Assembly (NCBI RefSeq): GCF_030812295.1
Contig: NZ_JAUSSK010000003.1
Coordinates: 248,001 to 312,000 of the forward strand
Length of the DNA: 64,000 nt
Direction: 5' to 3'
Origin: Luteibacter jiangsuensis
GTDB taxonomy: Bacteria > Pseudomonadota > Gammaproteobacteria > Xanthomonadales > Rhodanobacteraceae
The position numbers and the translations under genes are program-made. The notes beneath the pieces are model-generated. The model ran no database searches. It was not told the origin of the DNA and worked only from the letters and a program-made list of their open reading frames with translations. Positions 56,736 through 64,000 of the stretch are shown piece after piece. Every line of letters starts with the position of its first letter. The first letter of the stretch is position 1.

Positions 56736-59700
56736 CAGTCAGCCGGACGTACCAGGCGTAATTCGGTGCCGAGTACGCCCGGCAACGTGCGCAGCGTACG
56801 CATGAGATCGGGCAGGGCGCGCACGCGCCACGCGTCGCCCAGTTCGAAGCTCGCCTGGCCCACGGCGTTTCGATAGCCGGCGAGCAGCAACGGCGTGCGT
56901 CCGCCGCGATAGCCCATGAGCGCCTGGCGCAGGTGCTGGGCGAAGTCCGGGCCGACACCATTGAGTTTCAACGTGAGCAGACGGCCGAAGTGCTCCATCG
57001 CATCGGCGAGCGAGTAAGCCTTGCGGGCGCGTAGCTGGTAACCGCCGGCGAAATCGTCGATGCGCAGGCCACCTTCCACCACGATGAGGTTGCCTCGCGT
57101 CAGCAAGGGCGCCGCGTCGGTGAATACTTCACGGAAGAAGCTGGTTTCCAGCAGGCCGGTCGCATCCTCGATCTGCACGAAAGCGTCGCTGTCGCCGCGC
57201 TTGCGCATGCCCACGACCATACCGGCAACCGTCCAGGGGGTTTCCGGTCCGCGGCGGAAACGGCTGGCGTTGTCGTCATCGTCGTTGCGCCGTGGCTTGG
57301 GCGGTTGGTAACGCTGCGGGATCTCGCCGATCGGGCAACTGGAAAGCTGCGCCAGTTCCGCCTTCCACGGATCGGTGGGATGGCCGGAGAGATAATGACC
57401 GAGCGTGTCGTGCTCGCCCTGCAGCAATTGCTCGAGGGGCCACTCGGGCACTGCCCCCGACAATTCGATGAGACTGGGCGCCTCGGCGGCACCGAAGGCG
57501 TTACCGAAGATGTCGACCTGGCCGGACGCGCGGTTTTTCGCCTCCTGGTCGGCCGCGCGCATCGCTTCGGGAATGTGCGTCAGGAGCGTCGCGCGGTTTT
57601 CGCCCAGGGCGTCGAGCGCGCCGGATTGCACCAGGGCTTCCATCGTGCGCTTGTTGAGCTTGTTGGAGCCGACGCGCTGGCAGAAATCGACCAGGCCGCG
57701 GAACGGCCCCTTCGCCTTGCGCTCGGCGACGATCTCTTCGCAGATGCCCTGGCCCACGCCCTTGATCGCGCCCAGTCCGTAGCGGACCACGCGCGGTTCC
57801 ACCGCTTCGAACATCCAGGCGGATGCGTTCACGTCCGGCGGCAGCACCGTGATGCCGATCGCGCGGGTTTCCTCGAGGAAGGTGACGACCTTCTCGGTGT
57901 TGTCCATGTCCGACGAGATCGTCGCGGCCATGAACTCGGCGGGATAATGCGCCTTCAGCCAGGCGGTCTGGTAAGAGACCAGCGCGTAGGCGGCCGCGTG
58001 CGACTTGTTGAAGCCGTAGCCGGCGAACTTTTCCATGAGGTCGAAGATCGCATCGGCTTTCTCGCCGTCGATCCCGTCCTTGGCGGCACCTTCGCGGAAC
58101 GTCGCGCGGTGCTTGACCATCTCCTCGGCTTTCTTCTTGCCCATCGCACGGCGTAGCAGGTCGGCGCCGCCGAGCGTGTAACCGCCGACGATCTGCGCCA
58201 TCTGCATCACCTGCTCCTGGTAGACCATGATGCCGTAGGTCTCTTTCAGGATGGGCTCGACGCGCGGATCCGGGTATTCCACCGGCTCGCGGCCATGCTT
58301 GCGGGCGCAGAAGCTGGGAATGAGGTCCATCGGACCGGGCCGGTACAGCGCCACCAGCGCGATGATGTCCTCGAAGCGGTCGGCCTGCGCGTCCTTGAGC
58401 ATGCCCTGCATGCCGCGCGATTCGAGCTGGAAGACGGCGACGGTCTGTGCCTTCTTCAGCAGGTCGTAAACCTTGGGATCGTCCAGCGGGAGCGCTTCGA
58501 TCACCAGGGGCTCGATGCCTTCCCGTTCCCGGCGCGTGTTGATCGCCTTCACGGCCCAGTCGATGATCGTGAGCGTGCGCAGGCCGAGGAAGTCGAATTT
58601 CACGAGGCCGACGGCTTCGACGTCGTCCTTGTCGTATTGCGTGACGACGCCGTCGCCGCTGGCTTCGCAGTACAACGGCGCGAAGTCGGTCAGCGGTGTC
58701 GGCGCGATGACCACGCCGCCGGCGTGCTTGCCCGCGTTGCGGGTGAGCCCCTCGAGGCTCAGGGCGAGGTCGATGAGCTGGCGAGGCTCCTCTTCCTGCT
58801 CGTAGACGTCGCAGAATTCCTTGACGATGCGGTCGGGTTCTTTTTTCGATTTTTCCGTGCGACCGAGCGCGTCGCCGAGGGTGAGGTCGAGGGGGCGGTT
58901 GGGGATCAGCTTGGCGAGCCGGTCGACCTGGCCATAACCCATGCCGAGCACGCGGCCGGAGTCGCGCAGCACGGCCTTCGCGGCCATCGAGCCGTAGGTG
59001 ATGATCTGGCTGACGTGGTCGCGTCCGTACTTGCGCGACACGTAGTCGATCACCTCGTCGCGGCGATCCATGCAGAAGTCGATGTCGAAGTCGGGCATCG
59101 ACACGCGTTCCGGGTTGAGGAATCGCTCGAAGAGCAGCTCGAACTGGAGCGGGTCCAGGTCCGTGATCTTCAGCACCCAGGCCACCAGCGAGCCCGCGCC
59201 GGAACCGCGGCCCGGGCCCACCGGGATGCCGTTCTGCTTACCCCAGTTGATGAAGTCCGCCACGATCAGGAAGTAGCCGGGAAAGCCCATCCGGATGATG
59301 ACGTCGACCTCGCGATCCAGGCGGGCCTGGTAATCCTCCAGGGTTTTCCCCGGTGCCAACGGGTGGTTGCGCAGGCGCTCGTCGAGTCCCAGCTGCGCCT
59401 GTTCGCGGATGTACGTGTCGAGGGTATGGCCTTCGGGCACCGGGAAGTTCGGCAGGTAATACGTGCCGAAGCTCAGTTCCAGGTTGCAACGCTTCACCAG
59501 TTCGACGGTGTTCTCGAGCGCTTCGGGAATGTCGGCGAACAGCGCCTCCATCTCCTCGGGCGACTTGAAGTACTGCTCTTCGCTGTAGTCGCGCGGACGC
59601 TTCGGATCGGCAAGGACGCGGCCCTGGTTGATGCAGGTGCGCGCTTCGTGCGCTTCGAAACCGTCCCGCTCCAGGAAGCGCACGTCGTTGCTGGCGATGA

Positions 59701-60280
59701 CCGGCAATTCGTACTCGCCGGCCAGCGCCATGGCCGCGCGTACCCAGTGTTCCTCGTTCTCCCGGCCGGTGCGGGTGAGCTCCAGGTAGAGGCGGTCGGG
59801 AAAAAGGCGACGCAGCGACTCGAGGCGCGGGCCCGCCGCGGTCAGGCCCGCGCCGAGTGCGACCCGCGCCACTTCGCTTTCGCGCCCGGCGACGGCGATC
59901 AGGCCACGCACGCTCTCCGGGTGCATCCAGGCGGCGTCGACCAGCGCGCGGCCCGTACCCTGGCCTTCGCGCCAGGCGCGGGAGACCAGTCGCGACAGGT
60001 TGAGGTAACCGTCGCGGTCCTGGCAGAGCAGGGTGAGGCGCCAGGGGCGCGGGTCGTCGGGGCTGGACACCCAGATATCGCAGCCGGCGATCGGCTTGAT
60101 GCCAGCCGCGGTGCACTGCTTGTAGAACTTCACCAGGCCGAACAGGTTGTTCTCGTCGGTCAGTGCGACCGCCGGCATCCCCGCACGCACGCAAGCGGCG
60201 ACCAACTGCTTGATGCGGATGGTCGAATCGACCAGCGAATACTCGCTGTGCAGGTGGAGATGGGCGAAACGGACGGACAT
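56735..60280 (-). CDS. dnaE: DNA polymerase III alpha subunit
   Basis: This 1181-residue replicative polymerase starts MSVRFAHLHLHSEYSLVDS, the PHP domain. The catalytic aspartates lie in MPDFDIDFCMDRR (about 398-406), with GRGSGAGSLVAWVL upstream, a helix-hairpin-helix and an OB domain (PWTVAGMVVGMRKRGD). The length is close to the E. coli enzyme (1160). Confidence 0.97.
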   Translation of the reverse strand: MSVRFAHLHLHSEYSLVDSTIRIKQLVAACVRAGMPAVALTDENNLFGLVKFYKQCTAAGIKPIAGCDIWVSSPDDPRPWRLTLLCQDRDGYLNLSRLVSRAWREGQGTGRALVDAAWMHPESVRGLIAVAGRESEVARVALGAGLTAAGPRLESLRRLFPDRLYLELTRTGRENEEHWVRAAMALAGEYELPVIASNDVRFLERDGFEAHEARTCINQGRVLADPKRPRDYSEEQYFKSPEEMEALFADIPEALENTVELVKRCNLELSFGTYYLPNFPVPEGHTLDTYIREQAQLGLDERLRNHPLAPGKTLEDYQARLDREVDVIIRMGFPGYFLIVADFINWGKQNGIPVGPGRGSGAGSLVAWVLKITDLDPLQFELLFERFLNPERVSMPDFDIDFCMDRRDEVIDYVSRKYGRDHVSQIITYGSMAAKAVLRDSGRVLGMGYGQVDRLAKLIPNRPLDLTLGDALGRTEKSKKEPDRIVKEFCDVYEQEEEPRQLIDLALSLEGLTRNAGKHAGGVVIAPTPLTDFAPLYCEASGDGVVTQYDKDDVEAVGLVKFDFLGLRTLTIIDWAVKAINTRREREGIEPLVIEALPLDDPKVYDLLKKAQTVAVFQLESRGMQGMLKDAQADRFEDIIALVALYRPGPMDLIPSFCARKHGREPVEYPDPRVEPILKETYGIMVYQEQVMQMAQIVGGYTLGGADLLRRAMGKKKAEEMVKHRATFREGAAKDGIDGEKADAIFDLMEKFAGYGFNKSHAAAYALVSYQTAWLKAHYPAEFMAATISSDMDNTEKVVTFLEETRAIGITVLPPDVNASAWMFEAVEPRVVRYGLGAIKGVGQGICEEIVAERKAKGPFRGLVDFCQRVGSNKLNKRTMEALVQSGALDALGENRATLLTHIPEAMRAADQEAKNRASGQVDIFGNAFGAAEAPSLIELSGAVPEWPLEQLLQGEHDTLGHYLSGHPTDPWKAELAQLSSCPIGEIPQRYQPPKPRRNDDDDNASRFRRGPETPWTVAGMVVGMRKRGDSDAFVQIEDATGLLETSFFREVFTDAAPLLTRGNLIVVEGGLRIDDFAGGYQLRARKAYSLADAMEHFGRLLTLKLNGVGPDFAQHLRQALMGYRGGRTPLLLAGYRNAVGQASFELGDAWRVRALPDLMRTLRTLPGVLGTELRLVRPAD

Positions 60281-60344
60281 GGGCGACGCCGGACAAGGCA
60301 GAGGGAAGGCTACCCGTGGGAGCCCGGCAGGACAAGAATTGACA

Positions 60345-60929
60345 TCAACGCATGTGCGCCTCGGGATGGTCGATGAACCAGAGCCCGGCGAACAGCTTGG
60401 CGTCGATGGAGAACCCTTCCTTGGCGCGGTCGAACAGCCATTTGCCGGCCTCGGCGCGCGGAACCTCGTGGACGATGATGTTCTCGGTCTCGTCGCCGCC
60501 GCCCGCACCGACGCGCACCAGGTCCCATGCCCGCACGAAGGCGATCATCTCGGTGCTCATGCCGGCCGACGAGGGCCCTTCGTGTACGAACTCGAGGTGG
60601 CCGCAGCGATAGCCGGTTTCTTCCTCGAGTTCACGCCGGGCCGCGATCAGGACGTCTTCGTCCTCCGCGCCGGCGATGTCACCGACCAGGCCGGCCGGCA
60701 TCTCGATGGTGTTCGCGAGGATGGACACGCGGTATTGCTCCACGAAGACGACCTTGTCGTCCGGTGTCACCGCGAGGATGATCACCGCGCCACCGGCGTT
60801 GTTGCGCACGGCGTATTCCCAGCGCCCGCGCTTCTTCATGGTCAGCCATTTGCCCTGGTACAGCGTTTCCTCGGGCGCGGCGGCGTCTTCGGGCACGGGC
60901 GAGGCGTGAGGCAGGGGACCGGTCGGCAT
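60345..60929 (-). CDS. Nudix hydrolase (ADP-ribose pyrophosphatase-like)
   Basis: This 194-residue protein has a complete Nudix box (GLVGDIAGAEDED...AARRELEEETGY, about 78-106) in the layout of ADP-ribose or nucleotide-sugar pyrophosphatases. AAGGAG precedes the ATG at 60929. It lies between dnaE and the exonuclease gene, in the same direction. Confidence 0.9.
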   Translation of the reverse strand: MPTGPLPHASPVPEDAAAPEETLYQGKWLTMKKRGRWEYAVRNNAGGAVIILAVTPDDKVVFVEQYRVSILANTIEMPAGLVGDIAGAEDEDVLIAARRELEEETGYRCGHLEFVHEGPSSAGMSTEMIAFVRAWDLVRVGAGGGDETENIIVHEVPRAEAGKWLFDRAKEGFSIDAKLFAGLWFIDHPEAHMR

Positions 60930-60997
60930 GGGTGGGCTCCTTGAGGGGACGGCGAAGTATCCGCACAAGAGTATCGTGCCCGTGTGACGTCGGGGGA

Positions 60998-61888
60998 TCA
61001 GATCAGCGCGCGCAGCCTCGTGCGCGTCAACGGGCCGAAGCGGATGCGTTCGCAGAGGTCGTCGACGGCGGAAGCGTCGCCGGCGCGCCGGCTGAGCGCG
61101 TCGGCCGTATCGGCCACCGCGATATCCAGTGCGATGCGCGTCAGTCGGCGGCATAGCAGCGCTTGGTCGGCGTGCTCGCGCAGGCGGACGGCGCAGGCCG
61201 CGGCGCCACGGATGCGCAGGTAGGGCACTTCGTCGATGCGCTCCAGGATGGCGTCGAGGCTGCCGAAGTGGCCGAGCAGCGCGGCGGCGGTCTTGGCGCC
61301 GATCCCCGGAACGCCGGGGATGTTGTCCACGGCATCGCCACACAACGCGAGATAGTCGGCGACCTGGTGCGGATGCACGCCCATGCGTTCGAAGACACCG
61401 GCAGCGCCCCAACGAACGTTCTTCGCGAAATCCCATTGCTCGTCGAACTCACCGAGCAACTGGCCGAAATCCTTGTCCGCCGAAACGATCACGCCGCGGA
61501 ACCCGTGCGAGCGCAGCCCCCATAAGGCGCTGCCGATGAGGTCGTCGGCCTCGTACTGGTGATCGTTGAGCACGGTGAGGCCGAGCGCCGCGGCGATCTC
61601 GCGGCACAACGCGAACTGGCGCACGAGCTGGGGCGGCGGCAGGTCGCGATTCGCCTTGTAGGCGGGATAGATCGCATTGCGGAACGAGGTGGTGAGCGAC
61701 GCGTCGAACGCCACCGCGATGTGTTCCGCGCGGCTGCGCTCGAGCAACTCGCACAGGAACCGGGCGAAGCCGTGCACCGCGTTGACCGGCTCACCCTCGT
61801 GGTCGTGGAATTCGTCGGGCATCGAATGCCAGGCGCGGAAGACGTAGAGGCTGCCGTCGACCAGGTGGACGAGTGAATCGCCGCTCAC
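60998..61888 (-). CDS. 5'-3' exonuclease / flap endonuclease-like protein
   Basis: This 296-residue protein matches the 5'-3' exonuclease domain of DNA polymerase I and ExoIX. It has LVDGSLYVFRAWH at the start, the metal site YEADDLIGS and SADKDFGQLL, and the helix-3-turn-helix GVPGIGAKTAAALL. It probably removes 5' flaps. GTG at 61888 overlaps the nitroreductase stop by four bases. Confidence 0.92.
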   Translation of the reverse strand: MSGDSLVHLVDGSLYVFRAWHSMPDEFHDHEGEPVNAVHGFARFLCELLERSRAEHIAVAFDASLTTSFRNAIYPAYKANRDLPPPQLVRQFALCREIAAALGLTVLNDHQYEADDLIGSALWGLRSHGFRGVIVSADKDFGQLLGEFDEQWDFAKNVRWGAAGVFERMGVHPHQVADYLALCGDAVDNIPGVPGIGAKTAAALLGHFGSLDAILERIDEVPYLRIRGAAACAVRLREHADQALLCRRLTRIALDIAVADTADALSRRAGDASAVDDLCERIRFGPLTRTRLRALI

Positions 61889-62457
61889 GGTTCCCACGTG
61901 CTCACGATGTCGTCGTAGGCGGGGCGATCGCGCTCGGGGGCCTCCATGGCGGGCGTGCCGACGTGGATGAACCCGATGACGTGTTCGTTCTTCTTCATGC
62001 CGAGCAGTTTCGCCACGTCGCGGTCGTAGGCGGCCCAGCCGGTGAGCCACTGCGCGCCGTAGCCCAGGGCCTGCGCGCCGAGCAGGATGTTGTAGGCGAC
62101 ACAGCCGGCGGCGAGGTCCTGTTCGAGCTCGGGAACCTTGCTTTCTTCGTCGATCCTGGCCGAAACGACCAGCACCAGCGGCGCGTGTTCGTAACGGCGC
62201 TGTTCCTTCTCGCGCTTCGCTTCTGACAGGTCAGGGTTTGCCTCGACGGCGCGCTTCGCCAGCTTGCGCCCGAAGGCCCGTTTTGCCTCGCCGCGCAGGA
62301 TGCGTATGCGGAAGGGCTCGAGCTTGCCGTGGTCGGGCACGCGGATGGCGGCCTCGAGCAGGCGGCGCAGCGTGGTGTCGTCGGGAGCCGGTTCGCCGAG
62401 CTGGCGCGAAGGCACGGAGCGGCGGGTGTCGAGGAAAGCCAGGGCGGTCTGGGTCAT
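61885..62457 (-). CDS. Nitroreductase-family flavoprotein (YdjA-like)
   Basis: This 190-residue protein has the FMN-binding nitroreductase pattern: DTRRSVPSRQLGEPAPDD, AAIRVPDHGKLEPFRI, and QDLAAGCVAYNILLGAQALGYGAQWLTG. The short form resembles E. coli YdjA. The substrate is unknown. It is the first gene of a pair with the exonuclease. Confidence 0.92.
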   Translation of the reverse strand: MTQTALAFLDTRRSVPSRQLGEPAPDDTTLRRLLEAAIRVPDHGKLEPFRIRILRGEAKRAFGRKLAKRAVEANPDLSEAKREKEQRRYEHAPLVLVVSARIDEESKVPELEQDLAAGCVAYNILLGAQALGYGAQWLTGWAAYDRDVAKLLGMKKNEHVIGFIHVGTPAMEAPERDRPAYDDIVSTWEP

Positions 62458-62473
62458 CGCCCTAGTTTACCTG

Positions 62474-62621
62474 GGTGGGACGGTGCCAAGCGCCTTGGTG
62501 GGAAATGGCCAGGCACCATGGTGGGAGCCGACACCTTGGTGGGAGCCGACTTTGTCGGCGATCCCGCGGCAGCGGGCCAAGTTACGGCAAGCACCCATCG
62601 CCGACAGGGTCGGCTCCCACC
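62474..62621. repeat. REP-like palindromic element with partial arms
   Basis: A full 84-base unit at 62538-62621 (GGTGGGAGCCGACTTTGTCG ... GGTCGGCTCCCACC) is preceded by partial arms at about 62474, 62497 and 62519. The cluster suggests repeated insertion or duplication at one site between the nitroreductase and DUF3106 genes. Confidence 0.8.
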
Positions 62622-62692
62622 TTAGGGGGCTGCCACCGTGGAAGGGACAGCCACAGTCAAAGGGGCGGCAGCCACGGTCAACGGCCCCGCCG

Positions 62693-63280
62693 TCAGTCGC
62701 CGGGAGGAGGCCTGGGGCCATCCGGAGGCGGCCTGTGCCCATCGGGCGGTGGCGGTGGCGGGGGCAACGCATCGTTCGGTCCCAGGTGGTCGATCGCTTC
62801 GCGCTGCTGTTCCGGCGACTGTTGCCGCCACTTGTCCATCAGCTGGCGGCGCTGTTCCGGCGAGAGGTTACGGAAGCGCTCGAAGGCATCGTGCAACTTC
62901 GCGCGCTGCTCGGGCGTGAGGTCCTGAAACTTCTGCCGGTTCCTGCGCGCTTCGGCACGCTCCTCGGGTGTCATGTGTTGCCACCGCTCTATGCGCTCGC
63001 GGATTTCGGCGCGGCGCTCCGGCGGCAGGCCGCGCCAGCGCTGCGCCTTGTCGAGCATCCTCGACTGGCGCTGGGGTGGAAAACCGTCCCATTCACCGGC
63101 AAGCGGCGAGAGGATGTCTTTCTCGTCGGCTGACAGCGCGCTCCAGGGACGCGGTGGCGGGAGCGGCTCCCCCTCGCCCGGAGGCGGGGGCGGCGGACGA
63201 TCCTGCGCCGATGCGGCCACGGGGGCCGTCAGTGCGAGAAACATGGCGAGGACGAGCGAAACGCGGCGCATGGGAGTCAC
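62693..63280 (-). CDS. Secreted Pro-rich DUF3106 protein
   Basis: This protein of about 195 residues has a signal peptide (to about residue 23, ASA|Q), a Pro-rich segment, a central helical region with repeated L-(S/T/P)-P-E-(Q/E)-R units (LPPERRAEIRERI, LTPEQRAKLHDAF, LSPEQRRQLMDKW) and a Pro-rich tail. DUF3106 proteins are periplasmic helical proteins of unknown role, possibly Spy-like. The GTG at 63280 overlaps the upstream gene (GTGA); ATG 63271 is the alternative. Confidence 0.82.
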   Translation of the reverse strand: MTPMRRVSLVLAMFLALTAPVAASAQDRPPPPPPGEGEPLPPPRPWSALSADEKDILSPLAGEWDGFPPQRQSRMLDKAQRWRGLPPERRAEIRERIERWQHMTPEERAEARRNRQKFQDLTPEQRAKLHDAFERFRNLSPEQRRQLMDKWRQQSPEQQREAIDHLGPNDALPPPPPPPDGHRPPPDGPRPPPGD

Positions 63281-63648
63281 TTGCGGGACGAGGACGGGGT
63301 GTCGTTGTAGGCCAGCCAGCTATAGAACTGGAGGTCCTTGTACAAGGCCGGATCGGCGACATCGGCATCCGGCGGCAGGTCGTTCGGATCCGTATCCGCC
63401 GCCTGGCTGGCAACGGGCGGCGCCGATGGCGTCACGCCAGGCTGCCAGACCATCAACGTGGCCAGGGCGAGCACCGCGAACGCCCCCGCCGGCAGCAACA
63501 GGCGGCGAACCGCCGACTCGTGTGGCTGGGCCAGCGCGTTGCGGCGGGCGGCGCGCAGGCGGCCGGCCACCGCCGGGTCCACGTCGCGGCTGGCGCGCAG
63601 GTACAGGTCCCTGGCGCGGCGTTCCAGTTCCCGATCGTGCTGGCTCAT
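63277..63648 (-). CDS. Single-pass membrane protein, probable anti-sigma factor
   Basis: This 123-residue protein has a charged N-terminal domain (about 1-50, HDRELERRARDLYLRASRDVD), one transmembrane helix (LLLPAGAFAVLALATLMVW) and a short periplasmic tail. The placement directly after an ECF sigma gene with a four-base overlap suggests an anti-sigma role, but no zinc anti-sigma motif is seen. ATG 63648 has GGAGG seven bases upstream. Confidence 0.75.
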   Translation of the reverse strand: MSQHDRELERRARDLYLRASRDVDPAVAGRLRAARRNALAQPHESAVRRLLLPAGAFAVLALATLMVWQPGVTPSAPPVASQAADTDPNDLPPDADVADPALYKDLQFYSWLAYNDTPSSSRK

Positions 63649-64000
63649 CGCCATGCCTCCAGTTGGTCGCGCAGCGCATGCATCGCGCGCGAAAGATGGG
63701 TCTTCACACTGCCGTCGGAGCAACCCATGGCTGCCGCCGTTTCGGCCACGTCCAGGCCTTCCATGATGCGAAGCATGAAGGCTTCGCGCTGACGCCGGGG
63801 CAGGTTGCGCAGGGCCGCCACGATATCCGCGTAGGCCTGGGAATCCTGCAACCGGGCCGATGGATCGGGGCTGTCGTCGGCCGGTTCCCAGCTCGGCAGT
63901 TCGTCGCCGTCGTCGTCCTTGCCGCCACCCAGCCAGCCCACCACGATCGAGCGCACCTTGCGCCGACGTTGCAGGTCGACGATGCGCCTGCGCAGGATGC
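63645..64000 (-). CDS. ECF RNA polymerase sigma factor (partial, 5' end outside window)
   Basis: The visible 117 codons cover the end of region 2 (LRRRIVDLQRRRKVRS), an acidic linker and region 4 (LPRRQREAFMLRIMEGLDVAETAAAMGCSDGSVKTHLSRA). The reading frame stays open to the window edge, so the start lies beyond 64000. It heads the operon with the probable anti-sigma and DUF3106 genes. Confidence 0.9.
   Translation of the reverse strand, partial: ILRRRIVDLQRRRKVRSIVVGWLGGGKDDDGDELPSWEPADDSPDPSARLQDSQAYADIVAALRNLPRRQREAFMLRIMEGLDVAETAAAMGCSDGSVKTHLSRAMHALRDQLEAWR

Overview
The window comes from a high-G+C gammaproteobacterium, most likely of the Xanthomonadales and probably a Rhodanobacteraceae member of the Luteibacter/Dyella type. 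This is inferred from the block leuS-lptE-holA-nadD-rsfS-rlmH-maf-rng-yhdP-tldD, from darP/pmbA, from dnaE next to accA, and from a family of short palindromic intergenic repeats. No rRNA, tRNA, CRISPR, phage, integrase or transposase gene was recognised.

Layout. 1-4900: a QseB/QseC-like two-component pair, a Dps ferritin and a secreted M61 peptidase. 4972-21487: an accessory stress island. It has eight universal stress protein (USP) genes, a GNAT acetyltransferase, an AMP/thymidine-type phosphorylase translationally coupled to a beta-CASP RNase, a P-type cation ATPase, a Crp/Fnr regulator, a soluble PAS-GAF hybrid kinase with its response regulator, and a zinc alcohol dehydrogenase. Six FNR/ANR-like boxes (TTGAT-N4-GTCAA type) lie 62-77 bp upstream of the chosen starts. 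In at least four a -10-like hexamer sits exactly where a box centred at -41.5 would need it. The gene content resembles the low-oxygen-activated (lxa) locus described in Burkholderia cenocepacia, so I read this as an oxygen-limitation persistence regulon.

21542-26532: a DUF4442 protein, a CnoX-like thioredoxin, and a pqi lipid-transport operon with PqiA split into two genes. 26738-40265: the housekeeping block (leucyl-tRNA synthetase, LPS assembly, DNA polymerase delta, NAD synthesis, ribosome silencing and methylation, Maf, RNase G, YhdP, TldD). 40618-47559: one 2313-residue secreted protein that joins a GH2-like region, four Ig-like domains, three discoidin (F5/8C) domains, an Lcl_C/DUF1566-like domain and a C-terminal GH64 beta-1,3-glucanase. 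It interrupts the tldD - darP/pmbA neighbourhood.

47801-64000: darP, a DUF1653 gene, pmbA, a DUF4870 gene, ispA-xseB, a NYN/OST-HTH gene overlapping tilS, accA, two tandem secreted paralogues of unknown function, dnaE, a Nudix hydrolase, a flap-type 5'-3' exonuclease overlapping a nitroreductase, and an ECF sigma / membrane protein / DUF3106 operon that runs off the right edge. Most operons show 4-bp stop/start overlaps, which fix many start codons.
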